Assembly (NCBI GenBank): GCA_964030785.1
Contig: OZ034969.1
Coordinates: forward strand, 29,957,401 to 30,021,400
Direction: 5' to 3'
DNA from: Siderastrea siderea
Lineage: Eukaryota; Cnidaria; Anthozoa; Scleractinia; Rhizangiidae
Length of the DNA: 64,000 nt
In this document: one piece after another, positions 1 to 12,400 of the stretch
Position numbering within the stretch: the stretch's first letter is position 1
Layout: the number at the start of each line of letters is the position of its first letter
The notes under the pieces: generated by a model
Told to the model about the DNA's origin: nothing
Databases searched by the model: none
Seen by the model: only the letters and a program-made list of their open reading frames with translations
Position numbers and translations under genes: made by a program

Positions 1-1424
1 CAGCGAAGACTGAATTTATCCTGGTTGAACAACTTAGCGACGTTTCTTCTGAGCCGAAATTCACAATTGGTTTGAACGAGAGGATTAATTAATTTTCCAC
101 AAAGGATTTTGGATGTTAAAAACAACATTAGATCTTAATTTATGAAACTACATAAAGACTTGGAAAGGGATTGTACAGGCAGTTCAGGATTTTGCTACGC
201 TTCGTTTCCCTTCAGCTTCAAGTTGTTTAGTTTACCACGGATCGTAGGATTCATGAACGTCTGCTGTTCGACGATGTTGAGCTTTGCATTACAGTTGATG
301 TCCAAATTGTGCTTAAAATGCTTCGTGAAAACAAGCAGGAAACTGTGTCATTGCCAGGTTAGTCGTAAACATGTACTCGCATTTTGTTTGTTGTGATTTA
401 AAAATTACGCAGCAGAAAAAGAAATTTGAGTTTACTTCGCATTTGCATTTTTTCTTCAGTGTTTATCATGACTTCAAACCAGGATACGTCTTTGTCCGAT
501 TATGTTGTTTCAGTTTTTGACGGCTATTAGTTCGATTTTATTGTTGTTGTCAGGAGTATTTCTTCATCATTTGCCAAGTTTAAACACGTTTTGTTTTAAT
601 TTTTGCACCTGCAAACTACATCGCTTTCTAGATAGTAAAGTTTTAATAAACATGTTGGACATTCTTTGCTTTTTAGAAAAATCTTAACTATCGTTCATCT
701 GAATTCAAAGCTGTGGAATCAACTGGTTCCAATCCCGTCATCTTGCGGCAGTAGCGGGGCCGTACGCTTTTCTAGTAGGGCCGTACGGCTTTTTCCGGCC
801 CTGCTAGAGCGAGGCGTACGGCCCTCATACGGGACTTTTTTTCATATGGTTTTCCAAGGAAATTGCGCGCGGGTCCGTACGGGTCATATGAAAATTTAAC
901 CCGTGTAAATTATACTAATAAATAATATACGGTCGAGATGGTTGAGCTCGACAACCGGAAACCCCACGGAAAAAGGCAGTCAAGAAACGCTGCACATTTT
1001 GGACTGCTGACTTTCTAGCAACGTTACACTTTTCAAAATGGATCGCTAAACACTTTGGCGTGTAAGAACTGAAATCTTGAGGAAATTATTTGACATTGGA
1101 TTCCGTTTTTCCCCACACAAACATTGCACTTTGTGCCAGGTTTACACCCCTGCCAATAAGGTGGAAAAATCTTGAAAAGGTCTAAGTAACACAAACATGA
1201 CTGTTCTGAATTGACAATAGCAGGTCTTCGCTGGCAGATCCTGAACAAAAAGAGGACTAGCCTACACGTTGGCGATGTGTCTCACTGCTAGCTCTCACTT
1301 TTAGATTGTCTAGATGCAAAATTTTCATTTCAAGCAGTTCTTTTCTACAATATTTACTTGTTGAAAGCAATTAAGGCAAGTAGAGAACACTTAAAATCAC
1401 TATCACTCTCAATCGAAGAACTGT
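1..1424. other. Left-edge DDX1 intron sequence, no exon recognised
   Basis: The next DDX1 exon (the LPNAPxALIxEPSRELA region) was looked for on the minus strand and not found, so intron 13 continues off the window. The stretch holds GGGCCGTACG-type repeats at 755-890 and the terminal fragment at 935-993. A minus frame at 1033-1248 has a Cys-containing segment that I do not recognise. Confidence 0.6.
935..993. mobile_element. Solo terminal fragment of the SIRT5-intron element family
   Basis: CCCCACGGAAAAAGGCAGTC followed by AAGAAACGCTGCA resembles the right end of the element at 15106-17252 (CTCCACAGAAAAA...AAAAAACGCTGCA), with an upstream CTCGAC in both. Only this end is present. Confidence 0.5.
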
Positions 1425-1427
1425 TAA

Positions 1428-1847
1428 GACGGAATCCATCGGGAAATCGAGTAATCAGTGGACAAAAATCTTGTACCAGAATAATTTAAGGTCTATCACA
1501 TTCTTTTTTACATTTTTTAAGAGCTATAGACGTAATAAGTTACCTGTAATAACACCAAAGACAATTTCTTATGGGAGCCCGTGAAATTAAATTTCAAATT
1601 TCACAGGAATTGTGTAAACACAGGTAAAATAGGTAAATTCTTATGCGTGACATTTCATTTTGTGAAATTTGAAATTTGTTTTCTCGGGCTCCCATGAGAA
1701 ATTGTCTTTGGGGTTATTACAGATAACAAATTACATCCATAGCTCTCAAAAAAGGTAAAAAAGAATGCGATATGCCTTAAATTATTCTGGTACAAGGTTT
1801 TTGTCCTCTGAAAATTAAAATTACTCAATTTCCTAATGGATTCCGTC
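1428..1847. mobile_element. 420-bp foldback element with TTAA target duplication
   Basis: Long imperfect inverted arms (about 1428-1604 and 1667-1847) start GACGGAATCCAT and end in its complement. TTAA flanks both ends (1424-1427 and 1848-1851), the target duplication of piggyBac or Kolobok elements. No coding capacity; non-autonomous. It lies in DDX1 intron 13, 18 bp from exon 13. Confidence 0.8.
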
Positions 1848-1868
1848 TTAATACTTGAAGGTACTTAC

Positions 1869-3425
1869 CTCCTTTGATATTTGAAGCAGACACTGCATCA
1901 GGGCGCGCTTTGGACAGCCCTACATACCCACCCTTAAAAAGCAACAGAAATATTATGGAATGTTGAATTGAAAACTGTTAAGCGAAATGATACAAATAGA
2001 CTGTCTGCAACTGAATAAAAATCCTAAGCCTTAATGTACTTGATAAAGTGGAACCCCTATCTAACGAACCAGATTTAACGAAATGCCCGATATAACAAAC
2101 GATATTCTTCAGCCCAGCTAAGCTACAGTGAAATGTATGGTGCAGAAACCCGATAAAACGAACCCCGGTACAGTGAAATCCCCGATATAACGAACACAAA
2201 CCAAAAACCCAAGCTAAAAATCTACCCTGATATGACGAACAAATGACGTCGCGCGACTGAAGTTGAAGGCAAAACACTACCAATACAAAATTTAGCTATG
2301 CAGTTGGCCATTAAGCCCACAAACATTGCGCAGTTAGACCGAATTCTCTTTACTTTGAGCCTGACAAATTAAATATTAACCAAACCCGATATAACGAAGA
2401 TTTTGGTCGATTTCCCACAAATTCGTTAGAACGAGGTTTCGTTTATAACAAACCCCCGATACAACGAACTCATTTTCCCAGTCCCTTAGCACTTCGTTAA
2501 ATCGGGATCCACTGTACACCTTTTCTTTGGGGCACTTGCATATACTACAGGTATGGCAAATTTTTGATAAAATTATACTGCAGGTGTAATTACAATTGCA
2601 ACCATTGATTTACAACAAGAAGTTATTATGGATATCTGCATATATGTTTCACATTTTGTATGGCATAAAATTCAAGGTTTATTTTCTGATGATGCCAACA
2701 TTAATTTTATAAAGTGTTTTTACCTTAGGAGGGAACTTGAATGGAGAATCACCAAAATTGAACAACAGCTCTGCATTCTGTTTAGGAAAAAATGTTGAGT
2801 GGGATGAAGAGAACTGAAGGTGATAAAAGTATTATCTAACGATAGAATGTTAATTGCTGTTGTTCAAATTAAACTATTCTTAAGACAAAAATGACAAAAT
2901 GCTAACATTAAACTCAATTAAGGGCAGGATAAAACTACATGATTTTTATCAGTACAAAGCTTAATAAATACTAACATATATATTAAAGAATTCAGCAAAA
3001 TTATAATTTGGAGGATTCATTCTTTCAGAAAGCATTGGGACCCAGCAAGCTTCAGAGCCATCAAGGGTCATTTTAGTGAATTTATCAGGTATCGAATGTG
3101 GGCACTGAAGCAAAACAGCTGCACAGTGTCGACCTCAAAGCATCAATCAACAAAAACGGTGTGGTGCTTTTTTGATATTCCAATTGGTTGTTCAGAAATC
3201 CATGTGTAAAAACCTAAAAGGTTAATTGTGAGATCTGCTGTGTTATAGGCAGCCATGGGAGAAATATTTTAGTACATTAAAAATTCTCTAACACAGGGAA
3301 CTTCACTTTCTTAGAAATTGTAGAATAAATACTGTAAGCATTAATTAGGTCAGACAAACATGTTTTGAAAACATTTTGGTCTCAAACCTAGCTCATGCCC
3401 TTAAGCCATCCACCAAAGGTTAAAC

Positions 3426-3488
<63 letters not shown>

Positions 3489-6400
3489 TAATAATAATAA
3501 TAATAATAATAATAATTTTACCTTGAGGACAACTGCAGCAAAAAATGTGCTCCCCTCAAGACTTTGCTGAATTTCAAATGCCTTGCCTAAATCTACTCCT
3601 GCATGTATAGAAAGTTAAGCCACAACGTCATCAAAATTCAGTAACAAGTCCTGTATGTAATTTTGTTACTAGCTGTTCCACTACAGTTAGAAATTAAAAC
3701 AATAATGTAACCTTCATTACCATTTTTGCTAAATTTTACAGAGCCATTATCCAGATCAAGATAGCATCCAATAGTGTCATTGATTCCAAATGGCTGCAGA
3801 AGTAAATGAGATAAGAAAAATCCAGTTTAGTGAGTATTTAAACAGTTCACCAGATTCTGAGGATATACCCAAATGTTGTCAAACTTAATAATGACGCTAC
3901 AGGGCTCGAAATAGAAAAAAATATATAGCCTGCCAATTTTTTTTATTTTTGGCAGGCCATACAAATTTTGACCTGCCATTTATTTTTTTGGCCTGCTACC
4001 TACTGACATTTTTGCAATTGATGAAATCGTATAATGTTTTGATTTTCAGTAGCAATTACACTTGTTGGCTGACAAGAAGATGAAGTACATGAAATAAGAA
4101 TAAAAGGTCCCACAAAATAAAATCACACACATGGTCACATTTTTCAGAACGCTGTCCCACTACAGTAACTCCTGTCCAGAGTGAGACTCAGCAATTGAAA
4201 GAACCCTTTCATCTTAATCATAAGTAAGATTCTTCACCTTTTATTGAACACTGAGGGCCATTAGTCCTTCTTCGTTGCTATCAGATGTATCTGCCTCAGG
4301 GATTTTTAGACTGATTGCATATTTATCGAAATGATCACATAGATATTGGAAGTTTCTATGTACTTCAATGTTCTGAGCATTGGGGTTGCAGTCCTCTATA
4401 ATCTTATCCGTGAACAAATCACTTCATCAAAACCTCGCTCTGGAGCCTAAAATGCTGGGTTAAATTGTACATGCGAAAACTGCAAACCATTATGCACCTG
4501 CAAACCTTACGGAGGAGCTTCAGTCAAGGGACTCTCCAGTGATATTTTTCATTGGGGACGATTGATTCATGGAGCACAGTAAGAGGAGAAGAAAAAGTCA
4601 CAAAACCAGTCCAGTTTATTTGGCCTGCCAATTTTTTATCCATTTGGCAGTTCATCGTTATTTTCACCTGCCAAACCTAAAATTTGGCTTGCCATTTGGC
4701 CATTGGCAGGCCGCTATTTCGAGCCCTGCGCTACTTTAGAGAACACTCTACCTCTCCATAACTGTCAAATTGTCTTCCAAATGATTTCTTTCCGGTTCCA
4801 CCAAACCCATATCCTTGTTTATCAGTTCCTGTAAGAACGTAAATAACATTTTACATGGCTATCTATGTACTTATTGAGTAAGCGGGAGGGCTGTACTGAA
4901 GATATCTGGCTAAGGGTCACAGCATATGGACCAAGCACAACACGCGGTGGTTAGGGTTACATGGCAAGAATGGCCTCATCCACACAGAGGCCTCTGAAAA
5001 CATTTCTGGCCCTTGACCAGTAAAATACACTAAAATAATTAGAAAACTGGTCATGATCACAGCCAGGGTTTCTTAGATCCCTAGCAGTTGTTTTATGCCC
5101 CAAACTCCACTAACACAATGTCCTCCTCCTTATTAACTCAAATGCCTTTGGTTAAAAAAAACTTCCCAGACCTTATATTGCTGGCAATTTGGGCGGCCAC
5201 AACTGTGGTTTTGTCAATGATCAGCACCGCCATTACGCTTTTACGAAGCTGGCTACACATTGCAAGGAAACTAGGTCCCCTTAAGGGATAGAAAAGACTC
5301 CCATGGCTGCTGTCTTTCAGTCATTTCAAACTCTGAGTTGCTAGAGTTCTTAGCAGTAGTTGCCAACCAAAAAAGCTGGCTACAAGCTACTAATGGCAGC
5401 AATGCTGGCCTTCCCCCTTAAGATTAAGCTGGGAAACTTGGGGGACTACAGTCTCTTCAATTGGCTAATACTACTGTTCCACATATAAACACTTGCTACA
5501 AACTGTTGCAGTTGCATTTCCAGGAGCCGTGTTAATATTGAGCACTACCGGTAAATATATTATTAAAATGTATGTACAGTGAACTTACCAAGATCCAGTG
5601 ATGCCATGTCAGTGGCCCAGCCCACTCGACACAGGCCTTCATCGGTTACAGTGGCTTCATAGTAATACATTCCTGTGAAACAACAAGGAAAATAACTGTC
5701 CCCCACTTTTCAACACACCAGGATAACAAACTTTGCAAGCTTCTCATGAGCTTACTGGTGGCTGACTGTTGTATCTCAGTTCAGACAATCATGTAATTGG
5801 GAGGTGAGGTTAAGCATTAGTCAGAGTGGCCTTCTCGACACATTTCAGGCTAAGCTGGTACTAGCTTGTAGTTTGTTTGTTTATTTGTAATTAATTAAAA
5901 ATTCCTTGTGTGTTTATATATATTGGACTGGCAAGACATAGAGGTACAGTGTGCAATGTATTTCTCCCCCCCCCCCCCCATGCCATTTCGTCCTCCTCCA
6001 GTGAGGTTCCCTCTTCCTTTGACTTATGTTTAACTTGCCCTAACTCTCTGCCCATTTTCAACTCCAAGATGGCAGCTTGATTACAAGACAGATTATTTAG
6101 CACCCTGGAGCTCATCCAAAGAAAACCTGCCCGGCAAGCTTAACTGGTATCATTGCGGTCTCAGTGGCCTGTTGAGTGATGTGATATGCCTTTTCATATG
6201 CACTGCATCTCACCCCTAGTTGAACTATAAAAGCACGTAAATTTTCCCATTTATTGCCTCTGTCAATGTGGCAACATTAATATTTTTAGCTCCTGAGATT
6301 AAAATTTCAAAGTCTGTCTATAACTCCACAATAACATTATAATATAATGTTATTATTATCAACTGGATTCATTGTGTTCCCTTTTCACTCACCCTTTTTA

Positions 6401-9400
6401 ACTCCTAAAGTGGAGCGACATCCCTGCCACTTGAAATGATTGCGGCTCTGGCACAGATAACCTTTCTCACCAATGGCTATAAAAATATAATTATTATAAA
6501 ATCAATGAAACCCTTGCGAACCCTGAATCAGATGCTATTCTCTCAGCTGGCTTCTTGTTGAGGCAAGTTATATATTGGTACCATTACCATAAACTAACAA
6601 AAAAAATTATACCAAAACAAATTTTTTAAACAACATGCGCAGTAAGGTAAATACTATTAACAGTTTTGCACACCGATCACTCACCAAATTCTTGATCTCT
6701 ATCATATGGGTTCATTTTGAACGTTGTTGGTGCTACTAAAATATGAAGGAACAGCAGTTTTCAATCAGTTTATACTACAGCTTGCAAAACTATTTTTGCC
6801 ATGATATTAAATCATGTAAGAAATGCATAAAATTTCATTCCCAGGAAAAGAACCGATAATAGACATGGAGGTTTTGTTGTGACTTCTGCTATCTTCTGGA
6901 AAATCATACATTGCTCCAAAATGGCATCAGGTTTTTTGGCACTGGGTTGCATCACTTCCCTTCCCCCAACACATACACACCCAAAATTCTGGAGTGCCCT
7001 CAAGATTGGGTTCCCTTAGTTAATATTCAAACAGCCCTCTCATACCCATTTATATATATATATATATTTTCTTTTTTTTTTTTTTTAATACGGTTTAATA
7101 ATAATAATAATAATAATAATAACGAATTTTTAAACAGGATGGCCCTTCAGTACATGCGTACTGTTATCAAAGGGGTCCTGTAAAAGAAAAATATATATAA
7201 CAATATAAAAATAAAATACATCATATAAAAGGATAAAAGGTAAAAAGTTAAAAATCTATTAAATTATGCTTACTTAACCTATAAAAATACTTCGTTTAAA
7301 GACTGCCTAAATAAAACCCTACTGCTAGTTTGTCTAGTTTTTAAAGGTAAAGAATTAAAAATATTTGCACCAGAGAAATAAAAACTTTTTCGTGCAAATT
7401 CAAGTTTCACTTTAGGTAGAACAACAGTGGCTCTACAGTTCCTCGTATCACGATTATGCGTTAAGAAATTAAAATAGTTTTTAAAAGGGGTGCAAACGTT
7501 GCCTTGTAGGCAGTCAAAAACAAAATTACAGGTTTTTCTCATTAGAGTATTCTCGACTGTGGGTAGGCGGAGTACACAAGTAAGACATGTATTAACTGTG
7601 TGAGTAGAGATGATTAACAGCAAGTGTCTTGTTTGATTGTCTGAGGGCCACTGAACATAAAATGAGGACTAAGTAAATTTTGCACCTGCTGGTGCAGCTG
7701 CTGCACTAGCTGCAGGGCGGGAACTCTTATGACCACTGAGTGCATCTCTGACTGTTTCATGAACAATTTGAATCACTGGCAATGAGAATGCCTGAAATAC
7801 AATCAACAGCACAGGAATAATAAAAAACGAATGATCATATTTGTAACTAAATGTTGTTCTAAGAGTAAAACATGCAAAAATCAAGCCAAAAACTCAGATC
7901 AAAAAACTCAGCTTGGATTATAGCACTTAATTAATTAAATGGACTGAGTGGTTTTGTGAATGGTCATGACAATACTGTCTAGTAAGGTTTTGGAAACAAA
8001 TTACTTGAACTTTATTGGAAAAGTACTTCTTGAGTAGTGGAAACTAAAGGTAATTGTAAGAAGGGCTTTAATGGTAGCGGAACTTTGTACACCGGGTCTT
8101 GCAAAGTTCACTGGCTAAGCTAAAGAACAATTAGCGTACTGTATTGTATGGTGGAACGCCACACCATACATCTATACCATACCATACCATACCATACCAT
8201 ACTACACTATACTATACAGCCAACATTGTACACCAAAACAGTTCTTTCTTACCCCAGTCTTTCCACTTCCAGTCTCAGCAGCCTGTCAGGAAAGTTTAAG
8301 TCAATAGAATTGCAGTTTGTTGGATAAAAAGAGTGATGTAAGCTGAAAATTTCCTTGGTTGTAAACGACTGTTTCTTACCATAAGCACATCTCCACCCCC
8401 AAGGATAAGAGGAATGGCTTCTGCTTGTACATCAGTTGGCAAACTTGATAAAGAAGAAGACAATTTGTTACATTAACATACTTAATTGCTGGATGGGTAT
8501 TTGACCCTATGTTACACAAAACTACAAGGTGACCATGCTACAAGTTAAGGTAAATTAGTTTTAATAATAAATATAAGAGACTATATTTTTGTAGATTATG
8601 CTATTTACAGTGGTTCTGATCAATCAATGACAAATGCTATATGTTAAAATGGTAATTAAATATGTTTTAACAAATTGATTATTAAATTTAATTCAAAAAC
8701 TCATGAATAATTAATGATCATTTCCACCAATTACATCACGCAAATCAGTCACGTGGATGCTTGTTTAAAACCGGTAATACATCAACAATCTAAAAAGCCT
8801 GGTGGCGGCATTTGATTTCAGTCCCAGGGGAAAGCGGGGCCGATTGTAATATACCTCATTACTATTCTTTATATAAAATGTTACCCTCATTAGTATTCTT
8901 TATATAAAGAATACTAATGAGGGTAACATTTTATATAAAGAATAGTAATGAGGTAAATTACCATCAATCCAACTCTCTTCGTACGAGGAGGATAATTTTC
9001 CCCGGTATCTTTGCACACTTCCATTATGAATTTTGTTAACCAAAAATTTAGCGACTCTGCCGTCATATCAAGCACGTCGGTTTCCAAGTCTTGAATTTGT
9101 GATGTGTCATTAGTACAACTGCTCGGCTCTTCAGAAGCTTTCTTATTTACTCTTGTTGACTGCCATTCTGAAAAAATCTTCATAGCCCACTTATTGACGG
9201 AACGTGTTGACTTTGGTACGGCATTTTCCAGCAGTTGTTTCTCTTCTTCAGCATTTTTGGGTTTGCGAAACGTCCGCTTGTGCTTCGAAGCCATAATGTT
9301 CTCATCGAGCTCACTATTGAATGAAGTTTCCACTATACAAATCATCTAATCTTATAATTCTTTTCAGATCTAGCAGCATGAACTAGCAGCACGGGAAAAT

Positions 9401-12400
9401 GGTCCGAAGCTCATTAAACAAAACTTTTTATTCTTTTCAAAGACTATAGGAACTACAAAACATGAAAGAATGTCTTTATATTCTGTGAGATCGATTTTGA
9501 CATTCCCTTGATGAGACTATGGAATAAAGTTATAGCACGGGAAAATGGCACCATTAGTTCATTATTCTATGAGATCGTTTTTTGAAGCCGTTCAATAAAC
9601 TCGCAGATCGTGTTTTATCGGGTCTAAAACCACTCGGCTACGCCTCGTGGTTTTAAACCCGATAAAACACTCCTGCTCGTTTATTAAACAGTACTTAGCA
9701 TTTTCTATTTCACATATAGTTCATTACAAAAATAATCTACCAACAGGTAGTTGGGAGCCTTATTTTGATATACTATTTAAAAATTGAACTCGATAATGAT
9801 GCCCAGGGGACATAAGCAAACAAACATGAATAAACTTACTAACAGAAGCCTATTAATCTACACATAGTCAACAAACAATCAGGATTATTTTAGTTTGGGG
9901 GCACTTACAGCCATTCCATGTCCTCTACTGCCTTGCATATCTCAGGTAGTAAGCCAAACTCTGAAAACAATTGCAATAAGGTATTAATGGATTTTTCATA
10001 TGGGTATTTCTCATCTGCCTGATGAGGGAAAAAAGCCCATTTGCAGTCTTTTTTAATTGAGTTATTGATCTTGACAGGCATTCTTTGAAGAGGGCTACGG
10101 ATGGAGCATTGATCCTAAACTTTTCTTTCACTCTTTATTAAGTTCCGAAGAAACAAATACTCCTTGTTACAAAATATAAATAAGGACTAGTACTGTACAT
10201 AAATCATTAAACTATGAATATAAGAATTAGAAAAATTTAAATAATATTAAAAAAGACATCTGTTTATGAGGCAACGTTTGAACAATCCATTTGAATGGGC
10301 GTAAGAGTATAAGGATGGCCTCTATTCCAGTCTATTCCGAAGCAATCTGGATCGCATAATATAGGTAGCAAAAGGGGTCCACCAATGGACCATTAGTGGA
10401 AGTGGTAACACTTCTGCACATTTTCCTACCCAAAGTTTCCAACAGTTTTGTAACTGGTATAACCTTCTTTAGGAAACCAAAATGGAACGCTTTATTTTGG
10501 CATTTGTCAATTTTTACAAGATATTTGTTGCAAGTCGTGGAATCCCATACCAAAATTCCATAGAGGAGAAGAAGGGGTTCTTTCTGATTGCTATAGTCTT
10601 AACTACTTGTTCATACATGTCCCCTCCCACTCTTTAAAGGACACGTGATATATTCCTATAGTGATGCAACACTGTAACTACCAGAGCAAAATTTGAGGTA
10701 CACAAAGCTTGATCAAGAAAACAACAGGGCAAGTCTATCTCTTGATCCCTTTGATGGTAGATAGAGTAGGGAGACTCCACCCATAAAGGAGGCCTTTTTA
10801 TGCTTGCAGAGTACCTGTAAAAAGGTTTAAAAATTTGCTACTTTAATATTTTAAAAGGCCGTCAATTGCAAAATACATTTTAAAGTAAAAAATAATATGG
10901 CTTATGCAAAAGGGACAGCAACTACTGTATTTTGGCTAATTTTTGGATAGAGCAGTTAAAAACAGGCAAGTATGAACTTGTTGTTGGGTGACGTTGTTGG
11001 CAAAATTGTTGCTCTAGTATATAAAAGGGTAGCCTGCGTAGCTGGCGGTATTGTTGGGTTTCGCGCGCACAAGCAAAAGCGGCGAAGCCGCGACAGCGAG
11101 CGGCGCAGCCGCGAGTGGCTTGGGGAGGAGAAGCTGAAATACCGCCTGCCCGGATGGGCTGCTTTTTTGGCTTCCGCCCCCTTATTTGCATTTTGACAAA
11201 CTGATGACAGATTCTGTGGTTTCGAATATCCCAACCAATCAATGTTTGTTCGTCGGCAGTCAGCAAAAACTACTGGCGATAAAAAGTAAACAAACAAGCA
11301 CGTCTTGAAATTTGCTTCTGTGCAGACTTAATTTTCTCGTCTGAAAATGATCTCGAATGAATTTAATGGTTGCAGGAAAACGTTCGGTATAAAAATCATG
11401 ACCTTGTTCCCGTTGTTTTGCTTTTAGAAACGTGGCTGTTGAATTTTAGCGAGCAAGATCTAGGTTTCAAATTACACGTGATATTATGCAAATTTTACTT
11501 GCATCTACACCGCAGATTGATTGTAGCGTTTTCTATCTTGATACGAACGGTACACTCAGCTACGAAACGTTTGGGATTTTTAAGTTTTTTTCATTTGATT
11601 TATAGTTCTAAATAACTGAAGCTCTATAGTAATTTAATAAGTTTACAATCATTCAATACAATGCACCTTTTATTCCGTCCGTCACACAACGTTTCACTGC
11701 GTATTCAAATTCCCCGTGGGTCAAATTTCAACCAAAAATTAATTTGCATAAAGTTGTTTACGTGAGCGCTATGAACTTTTTAAAAGCTTTCAGCGGACTC
11801 GAGGAGTTTGCCCGATGTATTTATTGGAAAAATTACAATCCCAAATCGAGGTGCGTGTTCGGCAAACAGTAGTTATTGTCGATACGATGGAATAGAAGTT
11901 TCATTCCAGGAGAAACGGGACGACCTGTGTGAAGTGCAGTCGTTTCGAGAGAAAGTCGATTATTTACCCGTTTGAATCAGACACGATTCATCTAAACACT
12001 GGTGATTTTGATGTGACCCGTTAAAAGCCTTCAATTTTCAGCCGTTTATCGATCGACCACTTTACTAAAAACATCCGCTAAATACATTGACAATAAAATA
12101 ATAAGATGAACCATTCGCAACAACCAGCCGTTAGAGCGTTGATCCGATGCTGACAGATTGATTGACAACTTTCAGTAACGACCAATCAGAATTTTCCGTC
12201 CCTCCGTGGACGGAAAATTCACTTGGCCCTAGTTTCCGGGCAGGCGGTTCTTCCCACCCCCAGACCCCCCCCCTCTTCTCGCCTTTTTCCCCTCCCCCAC
12301 CCCCTTCCCTTCTCTTTTTTCCTCTCCCCAGTTTCTCCCTTGTTCGCGCGTTCAAAATGGCGGCCAGTCGTTCGTAATCGCTGTTTTCGAATCATTCCCC

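Noticed and set aside
1033..1248. Minus frame with KPGTKCNVCVGKNG, slightly like a zinc-binding motif
   Set aside because: Only 71 codons, no family recognised, and not in place for a DDX1 exon.
11027..11160. GC-rich arginine-rich frames on both strands
   Set aside because: Arise from GCGGCGAAGCCGC palindromic repeat units.
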